Virus record (IMG/VR): IMGVR_UViG_3300028802_000159
Coordinates: 1 to 41,538 of that record
Source: a virus
DNA length: 41,538 nt
Strand: one strand, 5' to 3'
The notes under the pieces were generated by a model, which was given only the letters and a program-made list of their open reading frames with translations, had not been told where the DNA came from and searched no databases. Made by a program: the position numbers and the translations under genes. Numbering within the stretch: position 1 is the stretch's first letter; the number at the start of each line of letters is the position of its first letter. Shown piece after piece: positions 24,166 through 32,335 of the stretch.

Positions 24166-26237
24166 TACATTCCTCCTTCCGGTGGCTGTTGAGCCTGAGA
24201 TTCAGCCTGCATTTGGTCCTGCTGAGCGTTCTGTTGCATTTCTGCCTGGGCACCCGCCTGATACTGAATGCCTAGTGAAATGACGTGTTGCTTGACGTGT
24301 TCCTCAAAGATTCCCTTCAAGTGATCTGGCAACATTTCAAACGACTGAGACTTCCGGTACTTGTTGTGGACAGCAATGTGGAGTTCATGCTCATCCCACG
24401 TATTTACTGGCACAAGTGGGGGCGGCAGAAGAGGCTGTCCAGTTTCAGGATCAACTTGTGGAGTAGGCGGCTGACCCGGCGCAGCAGTTTGCATTACACT
24501 CATCATCTGCATCTGAATCATCTCAGGAGTAATTCTCTGCATCCTGAGATTCTCACGCTGGGCCTGTCGCGCATCAAGTTTAATGTTCTCGTAGAGTTTA
24601 GTAATCCCGCCCATTTCCATAACTTCCAGACCATCCTCAGGCTGAATGAATCCCATCTTCATGAGATCCATGACGAAAGCCTGCTTAGCAGCCTTAGAAG
24701 TTGGCAGAGCAGATCCAGCCTCAATGATGATATCTGTATTTCCCCGCAGATCCGCACTTTGAAGAGTCATTGCATCGAAGGATTCATCAGAACCCGTCAC
24801 CTTAATCATCCGCGGCGTGTCCCAGAATTGGACCGCGAACGAGAGAACTTGGTGTCCGAGTTTCTCCATGCCCTCTTCAATTGAGTCAATCGTACCTGCG
24901 AGTTTGGAGTCATCTTGCTCTTGAAGGAAGTTAATCGCTGTAGCAGCAGTAACTCCTGGGGGTACTCTCCCCTTTGAAACTTCGTGTTGCCCCGAGATAT
25001 CATCGAAGTCCATCTGGATTCGAGTAAGTTCGTCTGTTACATATTGCGGGAGCGCCTGCAAAGGCATTGGCTGTGGCGGCTGCATTCCCGCCTTGTAGAA
25101 GATTACCTGACCCGGCTCAGTTGTAATCTGCGCAGGATTTATGGAACCTTGCTGCGCGAGAAGTTGGGGTTTTGCCATTCGGTTCTTCGCTTCAACAATC
25201 TGGCCGCGAGTCCGATTAAACTCTCGCTGAGGTCCAATAAGATCGTTGATAATCGAATCCGAATAAAATTTTCCAGTCTCAATGTGGTCCAACTTAATGA
25301 ATGGGTATTCCTTGTGAATGTAGGGCCACCCCTCAGAACCACTCACAACTTGGTCACCAAGAACGGTGACAACTCCACCCTCGGGGAAGATACTCACCGC
25401 TCCGGGCCGGACCCACATTTCCAAGCAGAGTACCTTATCTGGCAGGGAACTCTGCTTGTTTGTGAATCGTAGAATATGAGCATCCATTAAGTCATTAGCA
25501 GACTTCACGTTTGGGCGAACTGGCCGCCCCATCAGGTCCGTCTGGTAATTCATCTGGACCCACTCAGCCGTTTTAGTCGTTGCGTGAATGACATACGGCT
25601 GATCTTCAATGTCCTGTGCTAGTAAATCTGGCGCAAAGATATTGAATGGCGTTTCCTGGGAGATACAGATATCACCGTACTGATCGGAGTCTCGGTCAAT
25701 AGCCTTTTCATCCCACCAGGACTTAATGAACCCATTTCCAGTTACTAATGTCCAGAACATTGCGCGACGGAGAGTTACTCTAACCTTCTTCCGCCGATAA
25801 ATACTGTCCCAAATCTGCTCACCGGCCTGTGCCGCAAAGATATCAGCGTCATCAGATGACGCAGGATTAACCGTTGCGGAAGGCCGCTGAGAAGTTGTCT
25901 TACTTAACTCAGTTCGAATGAGCGGACGGATTTTGTTAATAACTGGCCTTGCACGCCAATATGGCGCGGGAGGTGTCCATAGTCTCCGAGTTGTTCCGTT
26001 CGGAGTTGGAACCTGCCGCGCCACAACATTTTGCTGACCAAAGTAGAAACTAAGATTTAGTTCCCACTGATATTGAGTTTGTGTTCTGTCGTTTCGCATG
26101 TTATCATATTGCTTATTTATCCATGCCAAAATCTCGTCATGAGCCTTTTGATTTACAGCCGCAATAGGCGCACTAGTTGTTGGAGTCTGACTCGTTCCCG
26201 CTGAGGAAGTCGAGGGCGGCAGACTCTGGATCGTCAT
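24165..26237 (-). CDS. Portal protein
   Basis: The 690-residue protein is the likely twelve-fold portal through which DNA is packaged and ejected. It has an N-terminal Ser/Thr/Pro-rich tail, then ILAWINKQYDNMRNDRTQTQYQWELNLSFYFGQQN, PYWRARPVINKIRPLIRTELS, FWTLVTGNGFIKSWWDE near 155-170, PFNIFAPDLLAQDIEDQPYV, and the helical IINDLIGPQREFNRTRGQ followed by VPPGVTAATAINFLQEQDDSKL, all typical of podovirus-type portals. The C-terminal 50 residues are Gln/Ala-rich (barrel-like). Length suits P22/T7-like portals. The start overlaps the C-terminal part of a membrane protein gene by 65 bases; GGGGAACC precedes ATG. Confidence 0.9.
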   Translation of the reverse strand: MTIQSLPPSTSSAGTSQTPTTSAPIAAVNQKAHDEILAWINKQYDNMRNDRTQTQYQWELNLSFYFGQQNVVARQVPTPNGTTRRLWTPPAPYWRARPVINKIRPLIRTELSKTTSQRPSATVNPASSDDADIFAAQAGEQIWDSIYRRKKVRVTLRRAMFWTLVTGNGFIKSWWDEKAIDRDSDQYGDICISQETPFNIFAPDLLAQDIEDQPYVIHATTKTAEWVQMNYQTDLMGRPVRPNVKSANDLMDAHILRFTNKQSSLPDKVLCLEMWVRPGAVSIFPEGGVVTVLGDQVVSGSEGWPYIHKEYPFIKLDHIETGKFYSDSIINDLIGPQREFNRTRGQIVEAKNRMAKPQLLAQQGSINPAQITTEPGQVIFYKAGMQPPQPMPLQALPQYVTDELTRIQMDFDDISGQHEVSKGRVPPGVTAATAINFLQEQDDSKLAGTIDSIEEGMEKLGHQVLSFAVQFWDTPRMIKVTGSDESFDAMTLQSADLRGNTDIIIEAGSALPTSKAAKQAFVMDLMKMGFIQPEDGLEVMEMGGITKLYENIKLDARQAQRENLRMQRITPEMIQMQMMSVMQTAAPGQPPTPQVDPETGQPLLPPPLVPVNTWDEHELHIAVHNKYRKSQSFEMLPDHLKGIFEEHVKQHVISLGIQYQAGAQAEMQQNAQQDQMQAESQAQQPPEGGM

Positions 26238-26559
26238 AAATTGGTTCCCCTATCCCGGAAGCCCGGTTAAGTTGATCCCATCGTGCCAACTCACTTTGAT
26301 CGTCCATAGGGGTGAAAGCGTCAAAGGTCGAATTCAAGTTGTTCTGATTCATTGTTTCGAGCATCTGGTACGTCAGAGGATCCTTGCTGATTATCTTCGA
26401 CGTCATTTCGCTTATCATCCGATCCCGTTGACTGAGTGACCTCAAGAGGTCCTTGACTATCTCTCCATTGGAGGAATTCTTGATAACGAAATATAAAATC
26501 ATCGCGCTCAGTAGCAGTAAAGGACAGAACAGTACCAATAATGTTGCGGAAGTTGTCAT
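26173..26559 (-). CDS. Membrane protein embedded out of frame in the preceding gene
   Basis: The 128-residue product has an N-terminal hydrophobic segment (about 4-27) and a cytoplasmic-looking acidic helix (IVKDLLRSLSQRDRMISEM, DPLTYQMLETMNQNN, then DDPESAALDFLSGNESDSNN). ATG 26559 follows AGGAGAGA, a strong ribosome binding site. It shares 239 bases with the gene at 26321-26848 in another frame and 65 bases with the portal. Such long double coding is unusual, but both proteins look natural. Related proteins next to portals in other phages could be head-membrane or assembly factors; the function is unknown. Confidence 0.6.
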   Translation of the reverse strand: MTTSATLLVLFCPLLLLSAMILYFVIKNSSNGEIVKDLLRSLSQRDRMISEMTSKIISKDPLTYQMLETMNQNNLNSTFDAFTPMDDQSELARWDQLNRASGIGEPIYDDPESAALDFLSGNESDSNN

Positions 26560-26848
26560 TCTCTCCTGCCAACTTGTTGTTCTCCGACAGGGCCGAGGCT
26601 AACTTCTCTTGAAGAACAGCCTCTTGACTTGGGGCTAGATACCCTAGATGATTCGCAATATCAATAATACAGAGAGCGCAGAAATACACAGCGCCATAGA
26701 AATCAAGATAACATCCAATATCGACAAATGGCCGTCCATCACCAGGGGCTCCACAAAGTACACACTTTGCGGGCTGCATAACTGGACCTGGGAGAACTTG
26801 TACTTTATCAGGACCGCCGTACTCGATCCTCATATCTGGAAGTGACAA
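26321..26848 (-). CDS. Zinc-motif protein with helical C-terminus
   Basis: The 175-residue product has CVLCG (about 29-33), then GCYLDFYGAVYFCALC (about 45-60): paired cysteines that could hold zinc. A helical region (LQEKLASALSENNKLAGENDNF) and an acidic, Ser/Asp-rich end follow. It precedes the membrane-protein and portal genes. The last 239 bases are double-coded. No family recognised. The two cysteine pairs suggest a small metal-binding assembly factor. Confidence 0.65.
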   Translation of the reverse strand: MSLPDMRIEYGGPDKVQVLPGPVMQPAKCVLCGAPGDGRPFVDIGCYLDFYGAVYFCALCIIDIANHLGYLAPSQEAVLQEKLASALSENNKLAGENDNFRNIIGTVLSFTATERDDFIFRYQEFLQWRDSQGPLEVTQSTGSDDKRNDVEDNQQGSSDVPDARNNESEQLEFDL

Positions 26849-26850
26849 AG

Positions 26851-27324
26851 TTACTCAGACTTTTCAGCAGCAGCGCGAGCCTCAGCAGCGCCGGGAGAGC
26901 CAGAAAATTCAGCCTGTTCCTCAAGTTCCTTCTCAGAAAGAGAAGCCCGAGAATCTACAGGAAGTTCCTGGGGAGTGGCGACTAACTCTTCGTTGACCTT
27001 TGGCTCTGTAGTTTCGGAAACACCTAACATCGACGGGTTTGAATTGACATTGTCAGTTAACTGTCCGCCAGTAACAAGGACAGTTCCAGCAACAGCAGAC
27101 GCCTTTTCGAAATCTACGTCTCGACCTTCTGCTCTCGCTCGGAGAACTTCGCCCTGCTCACGCTCAATCTGGTCAAGATAAGGTCCACCATCCCGGCCAG
27201 AAACTCCATCTTGCGCGACGTAATACTTTGACGTTTCGGGAGTTTCTGCTGACTTTGTGCTTGCCTTTGGGGCTTCCTTTGTGCTACCAGAACTTGCAGA
27301 ACTGGTAGACGTAGAATCGGCCAT
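26851..27324 (-). CDS. Ala/Ser/Glu-rich hypothetical structural protein
   Basis: The 157-residue product has a Ser/Thr/Ala/Lys-rich disordered N-terminus (about 1-33), a short core (SKYYVAQDGVSGRDGGPYLDQIEREQGEVL), and an acidic, Glu/Ala-rich end. There is no membrane segment or cysteine. It is the first gene behind an internal consensus promoter, with AAGGAG before the ATG. Being first in a strong unit with portal and head genes suggests an abundant virion or assembly protein. Family unknown. Confidence 0.7.
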   Translation of the reverse strand: MADSTSTSSASSGSTKEAPKASTKSAETPETSKYYVAQDGVSGRDGGPYLDQIEREQGEVLRARAEGRDVDFEKASAVAGTVLVTGGQLTDNVNSNPSMLGVSETTEPKVNEELVATPQELPVDSRASLSEKELEEQAEFSGSPGAAEARAAAEKSE

Positions 27325-27356
27325 GCTGCTCCTTTCAGGGGAACTTTTGTGGCCTC

Positions 27357-27385
27357 AGTATACTACTTTACTGATCCACTGTCAA
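27357..27385 (-). promoter_or_regulatory. Consensus sigma70-type promoter inside the late operon
   Basis: On the minus strand TTGACA (27385-27380) is followed after 17 bases by TATACT (27362-27357). Transcription would start near 27350, giving a short leader with AAGGAG before the gene at 27324. It lies in the 74-base gap after the terminase large subunit gene. It gives the head and tail genes a second start independent of the 32.2-kb promoter. Confidence 0.8.
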
Positions 27386-27398
27386 GGGGCAGTTTCGT

Positions 27399-28940
27399 CT
27401 ACCAAATACCACCGATGAACTCGTCTACTCCTTCAACAGACCATTCAGTCTGCATTGGCTTGTCTCTTAAGAATTCAGGGTCCAAACGGTCCCGGTCAAC
27501 TGCAACAGGAACAGCAGCACCAGGGATTAGTGAGCCATATTGCCGTTCTGGCTCAATAAGTTGCGCACTCGACAATTCAGGCATCAGAGTGAAAAAGTAC
27601 CTGGCGCTGTCAAATGCATGGTCGTCCTTTTTGTGAACTGCATCATATTTATTCAGATCGTCCTGCATCTTACGGGATGAGTAAGTTTTCCAGCGGAGTC
27701 GCTGTAATTCTCGGATTAGATTCACACAGTTCCGAGTTATCAGCCAGGTTGGCCGCTTTGTCTGAGCGTTAATCTTCATGTACTGAACCATGCGGTTAAT
27801 TCCAGACTGAACATCATTATTTCCCAGAACATAGTCAATTCCTCGCTCAGCGTATTCTGTCTGAATACTTGCGCCTGTTACAGCCTGCCGCTGAGAAATT
27901 GCAGGATCAGCCACATAAATATCAGGAATGCGGCCCAGCATACTATTCCTAAGATGGACAAGGTTAGACCAGTAATCAACAGTTCTTTCCGACTCATATG
28001 CCTCGGAGAATGTAACGACAACATTCTCAGGACTGACAGCATGCCAAAGATGAGCAGAAGGATTATTAAATCCATGATCCAGCGACTCATACCATTCCCA
28101 ATCTTTGGGAGGGATGAAGGGATCAACGACGTGAATATCAGGGTCAAAGAGTTTGAAAACAAGTCCGCCAATCTGAATGAATTTACCGTGAATGCGGGAA
28201 TCTCTATCCTCTTTCGACAGGCCGGAGAGGAATGACGAAACTTCGCCCTCTGGCAGATAGGGGTTCTCTGTCATATCTACTTCAATAACTTCTAACTCAG
28301 GATCTTGTCCTGACTTTCCAGGCAGGTAAATATCGTCATAGATCCACGTCATGCCATTCAGCGGAGTCATAGTCATCCACCAATGTCCACCAGTGTCAAT
28401 CAGACGTGTCTTACATTCTGTGAAGATATTCTTGGGCGGTTCCTCGTCGAAATGTGTACCATGACGAGACGTTCCTGCAAACTTTTCTAGTGCCTGCTCA
28501 TACGACATAAACTCAATAGTTGACTCATTTTCTAGTGTCAGTGTTCGGAGTTCTCGGGAATATCCTTTATCCCACGAACCGCCCTTAATCTCTGACAGGG
28601 GCAACCATCGTCCGACAGTAGGTCTGATAATCTTTTCAATTCCGTAGAGGAAATCGACACAGACAATTCTAAGTCTGACCGGCGGTGTCGGAGTAACTCT
28701 GTACGGATGCTTTCCGGTGACAAACCAAATATCTTCAGCAACGCCTCCAGTTGTCTTACCTGCACGGTTTCCTCCAAGATACAACCTTCCTCTCGCGGGA
28801 CTCGTGTGGAATTGAAGTTGCTTCTCATGCGGCTTATACCCATAAATATTCGGCGCGGTCGCCTGTGCTCGGAGTTTTTCAGAGAGTTGCTGACCAATCT
28901 GCTCTAGAGATAACTTGTTGCGATTAGTATTTGATGACAT
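27399..28940 (-). CDS. terL: Terminase large subunit
   Basis: The 513-residue protein is the packaging motor. The ATPase part has Walker A LGGNRAGKTT (about 55-64), Walker B/catalytic HFDEEPP (about 167-173) and the coupling motif MTMTPLNG (about 190-197). The nuclease part has the RNase H-like acidic positions SLDHGF (near 291), VADPAI (near 347) and DDHAFDSARYFF (near 444). It would cut concatemers and pump DNA into the head. The start overlaps the collar-domain gene by 17 bases. It is separated from the small subunit gene by two fibre-type genes, an unusual arrangement. Confidence 0.93.
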   Translation of the reverse strand: MSSNTNRNKLSLEQIGQQLSEKLRAQATAPNIYGYKPHEKQLQFHTSPARGRLYLGGNRAGKTTGGVAEDIWFVTGKHPYRVTPTPPVRLRIVCVDFLYGIEKIIRPTVGRWLPLSEIKGGSWDKGYSRELRTLTLENESTIEFMSYEQALEKFAGTSRHGTHFDEEPPKNIFTECKTRLIDTGGHWWMTMTPLNGMTWIYDDIYLPGKSGQDPELEVIEVDMTENPYLPEGEVSSFLSGLSKEDRDSRIHGKFIQIGGLVFKLFDPDIHVVDPFIPPKDWEWYESLDHGFNNPSAHLWHAVSPENVVVTFSEAYESERTVDYWSNLVHLRNSMLGRIPDIYVADPAISQRQAVTGASIQTEYAERGIDYVLGNNDVQSGINRMVQYMKINAQTKRPTWLITRNCVNLIRELQRLRWKTYSSRKMQDDLNKYDAVHKKDDHAFDSARYFFTLMPELSSAQLIEPERQYGSLIPGAAVPVAVDRDRLDPEFLRDKPMQTEWSVEGVDEFIGGIW

Positions 28941-29613
28941 AAGTCACAGCCGCCCAGGGTGGTAATCTTCCATTGGTTGCACTCACGCCGGAGTTATCGT
29001 TGTAAACAGAGTGATAGTGGTTAGTATTCACACCGCCGGTTCCAAAACTGTGAGCGTGGTCCTGATTCGCTACGTTAGTTAACTTACCGTTCACGGTGTA
29101 TCCTGCACGATATGAACCGCCACCACCAGTGGTAAGAATATCTGCTAAATCATAATAGTGATTGTGGTTAGCACTCTGTCCGCCAGTAGATCCGCTGTGA
29201 GCGTGATCTGCACTCTGCCAATCTGTTGTTTGAGAATTAGACCTAACAGTGTGCGTGTGAGCCGGCAAAATAGCGTCCGCCGATCCACCTACTGTTCCTA
29301 GTGGGAAAGCCCCACTAGACCCAAACAATGTTCGACCCTGCAAGTCAGGCAAGCCGAAAGTATTGACTCCGTCGCCAACTCCCCACGTTGTTCCAATCGC
29401 ATTGTATAGTACACTATCAGTAATTCTATTCTTGACTCCACCAATACAACCATAGTAGCCGTCTGGAATCTTTGCTGATACTCCACCAAAGGGAATGATT
29501 GCTCCTACGAAAACTCCACCAGGGGGACCTGAATCTCCACGGTCACCTTTTGCTCCCGAGGGAATAAGGATCCACAATCCCGTAGTAGGATCACGATACT
29601 TGAGAACAGCCAT
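28924..29613 (-). CDS. Tail collar-domain receptor-binding protein
   Basis: The 229-residue product starts with a short collagen-like piece (GAKGDRGDSGPPGG) and has a phage tail collar domain: VGAIIPFGGVSAKIPDGYYGC, then TTWGVGDGVNTFGLPDLQGRT. The distal half is rich in His-x-His (HTHT, HAHS, HNHY, HAHSF, HYHS), which in other fibres bind metal ions along a slender tip. It should contact the host surface. It lies between terminase small and large subunit genes and follows a second fibre gene. Confidence 0.9.
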   Translation of the reverse strand: MAVLKYRDPTTGLWILIPSGAKGDRGDSGPPGGVFVGAIIPFGGVSAKIPDGYYGCIGGVKNRITDSVLYNAIGTTWGVGDGVNTFGLPDLQGRTLFGSSGAFPLGTVGGSADAILPAHTHTVRSNSQTTDWQSADHAHSGSTGGQSANHNHYYDLADILTTGGGGSYRAGYTVNGKLTNVANQDHAHSFGTGGVNTNHYHSVYNDNSGVSATNGRLPPWAAVTYVIKY

Positions 29614-30974
29614 TAGGTATTCACAGCCCTTGTACTAAATTGCTGTTCACTTAAATTGAAGTTTGCGCCTGCGGCTAATGTAGTAGAGCATGATACAAGA
29701 CCTGTACTCGCAGTTATATCATATCGAAGATGTGCCTGCACGCCACCTGAGTCAGTCCAACCACTTAAAATTTCAGTAGCCGGAGGTCGGTATCCAACAG
29801 GTAGGGTAAATAAAGATGCTGCCGCATTAGCAGTTCTTAAGACCCCTCTAAACTGTACTGCATCACCATCTAGAGATTTTCTAATTTGAGGTTCTGTGAA
29901 AGATCCACCAATCCAGGCAACTCCCGAGGCATACGCAACCCCTGCTGCTGCAAAAGTTTTCCAAATATCCCAATATCCTGCCATAATGTTAACCCAGGGC
30001 ATCCAGGCTAGAGTTGAACTGTTCCAGTTTCGCATGAGACAACCGTTTGTTGCTGCTACTCGACATTCCTGAGAGCAGTTGTTACCATCTTTGTAGGTGA
30101 TAATCTCAGAAGGAACGACAGGCCAACCGTCGCCGGAATTCGTAGCATTCATCAGCGACGTGCCAGGATCGTAATAAGCAGGTGTAGTTACTGCGGGCCA
30201 ACGGTTAGGATCGAGCATCCAGCAGTTTCCGCCAGGACCAGCAGGAACACTCGTGTCTACCCACAAATCTCTCAGACCACTTGGTAAACTAGCGCCGATA
30301 TAGACCTCATCATCCGCTCCACCACCTGCGCCAGACATTAAACCATTAACTTTATTGAACTTAACTACTGATAGATGGGCTATCCCGCCACTTACTCTAT
30401 TTTCTAATTGGAGCGTCCCACCTGAGGTTCTCCATTGCATTTTAACAGTAACAATCCCTGCTGCAATATCACCGGCTACAACGGTGTAGGGTATATGTAT
30501 TGAAGCTGAACATGCAACTCCTGCTGAGACTATATAAAATTCTGCTGTCTTTTTAAGCGATCCTGCAACAACAATAGAACATAGACCAGTTTGTCCCGCT
30601 ATACTGTTATAGAATGAGGCTGAAAACTCAATATATAGTTGATCCCCAGCAGACGCCGCTACCGCCAGTGTAAAACCAGCCATATCTACAAAAGTGGTAC
30701 TCGTTGTAGAAGGCTCTGTTCCGACAGGCGAGGAACTAACTGCTGTCAGCATGTTTGCAGAATCTACTTGTGGGGCTGTCGGATAAGTTAGAGTTTTCGA
30801 CGTAAATCCATCGTGAACATGGTCACCGGGAGAAGATTGGTCGTGACGAATCCCTAGCGTGTGATGTTGTGCCGATACGTCAGTATCTACGTCGGATTTA
30901 GAATGTAGGATGTTAACTTCGCGTGCTGTCGGAGCAACAAGTATATCCTTCGTGTAATCCTGCGGCTCGGTCAC
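29613..30974 (-). CDS. Tail fibre protein
   Basis: The 453-residue protein begins with DYTKDILVAPTAREVNILHSKSDVDT, an N-terminal part like a virion attachment segment with HHTLG and HVHDG. Beta-rich domains follow: a jelly-roll-like region (about 90-215), then GLRDLWVDTSVPAGPGGNCWML, and a C-terminal region with WMPWVNIMAGYWDIW and a beta-sandwich of the SLDGDAVQFRGVL type. No enzyme motif for a depolymerase is evident. It is likely part of the same fibre complex as the collar protein encoded next. Confidence 0.75.
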   Translation of the reverse strand: MTEPQDYTKDILVAPTAREVNILHSKSDVDTDVSAQHHTLGIRHDQSSPGDHVHDGFTSKTLTYPTAPQVDSANMLTAVSSSPVGTEPSTTSTTFVDMAGFTLAVAASAGDQLYIEFSASFYNSIAGQTGLCSIVVAGSLKKTAEFYIVSAGVACSASIHIPYTVVAGDIAAGIVTVKMQWRTSGGTLQLENRVSGGIAHLSVVKFNKVNGLMSGAGGGADDEVYIGASLPSGLRDLWVDTSVPAGPGGNCWMLDPNRWPAVTTPAYYDPGTSLMNATNSGDGWPVVPSEIITYKDGNNCSQECRVAATNGCLMRNWNSSTLAWMPWVNIMAGYWDIWKTFAAAGVAYASGVAWIGGSFTEPQIRKSLDGDAVQFRGVLRTANAAASLFTLPVGYRPPATEILSGWTDSGGVQAHLRYDITASTGLVSCSTTLAAGANFNLSEQQFSTRAVNT

Positions 30975-31618
30975 GATAACTCTCCGACAGGGCTGGGTGT
31001 TTGGGCCGACGGAACTTGCGCTCCGCTAATCTGTCCCAACTCTTCCGCAACTGCTTTCAAAACTTCGGGATCTGGAATATGACGGTAGAGAATGTCGAGA
31101 ATTTTCATCATCAGGAACTCAATGTTGACTTCACCAGCAGTTTTGCTCGACCAACGACCACTGATTTCATAGAACAACTTGATGCTAGCCAGATCGCCAT
31201 TCTGAATGTTACGAGTCAATGCAGCGTGGGCTTCTGGCATAGCATCAGAGAACAATTCCTCAGAACGTTTCGATAGGTAGTCCTTAAAGGCTTTTTGCTT
31301 CAACCAGGCTGAATACTGGCGTGGCGAGATCCCTAATCTCTTCAATTTCTGCCCGGGGGTTGCTAAGTCACCAAAATCTAGCAGAGTATTAGCCAGCGCC
31401 AACTGTAGGGGGTTTAGAAGTTTTCCTTCCAGCGGGACGTTAATGCCACGGTTCTCACAGGCTTCCTGAAAGCCCGCAGATGCGAGAACCTTCCGCACGG
31501 TATCGTTGGCAAGTCCAGTTTCTTTGATGGTCTGGTTAATTGTTGGGACTCTGTTTTCGAGGAACCAACATTGCTCGAAGAAAGTGAGGACTGTGAGTTC
31601 GTCATGCGCTAGTGGCAT
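30971..31618 (-). CDS. terS: Terminase small subunit (probable)
   Basis: The 215-residue protein has two helix-turn-helix-like regions: TINQTIKETGLANDTVRKVLAS (about 26-47) and GQKLKRLGISPRQYSAWLKQKAFKDYLS (about 88-115). A helical oligomerisation part follows (HAALTRNIQNGDLASIKLFYEISGRW). This is the layout of small subunits that bind the packaging site. It is second in the late operon, with the large subunit two genes downstream. The assignment is from architecture and position. The first HTH could mean a regulator instead. Overlaps both neighbours. Confidence 0.7.
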   Translation of the reverse strand: MPLAHDELTVLTFFEQCWFLENRVPTINQTIKETGLANDTVRKVLASAGFQEACENRGINVPLEGKLLNPLQLALANTLLDFGDLATPGQKLKRLGISPRQYSAWLKQKAFKDYLSKRSEELFSDAMPEAHAALTRNIQNGDLASIKLFYEISGRWSSKTAGEVNIEFLMMKILDILYRHIPDPEVLKAVAEELGQISGAQVPSAQTPSPVGELS

Positions 31619-32117
31619 TTCTAATCCCCATTAGGCCGTCTAAGTCATCCTCAGTTAAACCTGCGTCGAGCAGAGCCTCAGCAATCTGACCAGGAAGTTT
31701 GGCGTAGGGATAAGCAGATTCGAAGCGATGTAAAGTTGACTGTGAAACGCAAAGGCTGGTGCAAAAGTTCGCCTGTGACGGCCAATTCCGTATACGCCAC
31801 GTCAAGAAGTCAAAGTTCCCGACAGGCGGGAGTGGTGCTAGGTTTTCACGGACAGTGTGCTGCCAGGCGAAATACTCGTCTCGGATTTCGGAGTGGTCTA
31901 AACCAAGGGCTAGTGAGACTTTCCCGAGAGGTTCTGCAAAGAGACCTTGTTCTAATCGGAGCACGGATAATCGACTTATTCCAGTTCGTTTTGCCACATC
32001 AGCCTGAGAAAGCTTTTGCGACAGGCGGGCTTGCCTATAAGGATTCAAGTTATCACCGTCCGGTGAAACATGGGGATGGATGGAATTGGGCGAAAGATTG
32101 ATCGAGTAGAGAGGCAT
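31602..32117 (-). CDS. Tandem helix-turn-helix DNA-binding regulator
   Basis: The 171-residue product has two XRE-type HTH regions: YRQARLSQKLSQADVAKRTG followed by ISRLSVLRLEQGLF (about 27-60), and SQANFCTSLCVSQSTLHRFES (about 113-133). It is the first gene after a consensus late promoter, with TAGGAG before ATG 32117. It could repress or set the level of its own operon, or bind the packaging region together with the next gene product. Two CGACAGGCG words lie inside this gene (31820 and 32019). Confidence 0.75.
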   Translation of the reverse strand: MPLYSINLSPNSIHPHVSPDGDNLNPYRQARLSQKLSQADVAKRTGISRLSVLRLEQGLFAEPLGKVSLALGLDHSEIRDEYFAWQHTVRENLAPLPPVGNFDFLTWRIRNWPSQANFCTSLCVSQSTLHRFESAYPYAKLPGQIAEALLDAGLTEDDLDGLMGIRNATSA

Positions 32118-32189
32118 TGTAATCTCCTAGGCTGTGGATTTGGCAGGTAATCTTAGCCTAAAAGAGGGGGTTGTTTAGGCTCTACCCAT

Positions 32190-32218
32190 AGTATACACGG
32201 ACTGAACAGGTCTGTCAA
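32190..32218 (-). promoter_or_regulatory. Consensus promoter of the late leftward operon
   Basis: Reading the minus strand, TTGACA (32218-32213) and TATACT (32195-32190) are separated by exactly 17 bases, an ideal sigma70-type promoter. Transcription would begin near 32183, 66 bases upstream of the tandem-HTH gene, and could run through about 27 kb of structural and lysis genes. The same TTGACA-N17-TATACT form recurs at 27.4 kb and, on the other strand, at 40.2 kb, so the phage relies on host RNA polymerase here. Confidence 0.8.
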
Positions 32219-32264
32219 GCGGATAAGTATACGTGCAATGTTTTTGGAAAATCTCGTGATTTGA

Positions 32265-32290
32265 CCGCAGACTAGCTGCGGGTGGAATTG
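32265..32290. repeat. Cassette repeat, copy 0 (partial)
   Basis: A six-pair hairpin (CCGCAG ... CTGCGG, loop ACTAG) is followed directly by GTGGAATTG. The same order, GC-rich hairpin then GTGGAATTT-like arm, is found three more times downstream, once after each of the next three genes. The left arm seen in the other copies is not clear here, so this copy is degenerate or truncated. Confidence 0.45.
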
Positions 32291-32320
32291 GGCGCGGGAC
32301 AAGATGAATCTACGACACTG

Positions 32321-32329
32321 TGCTACACT
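32321..32329 (+). promoter_or_regulatory. Extended -10 element of a probable leaderless gene
   Basis: TGC TACACT matches an extended -10 (TGnTANNNT). Only six bases separate it from the ATG at 32336, so transcription should begin at the A of the start codon. No ribosome binding site is present. Leaderless messages of this type are common in actinobacteria. There is no good -35 box. Confidence 0.55.
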
Positions 32330-32335
32330 TCTCCC

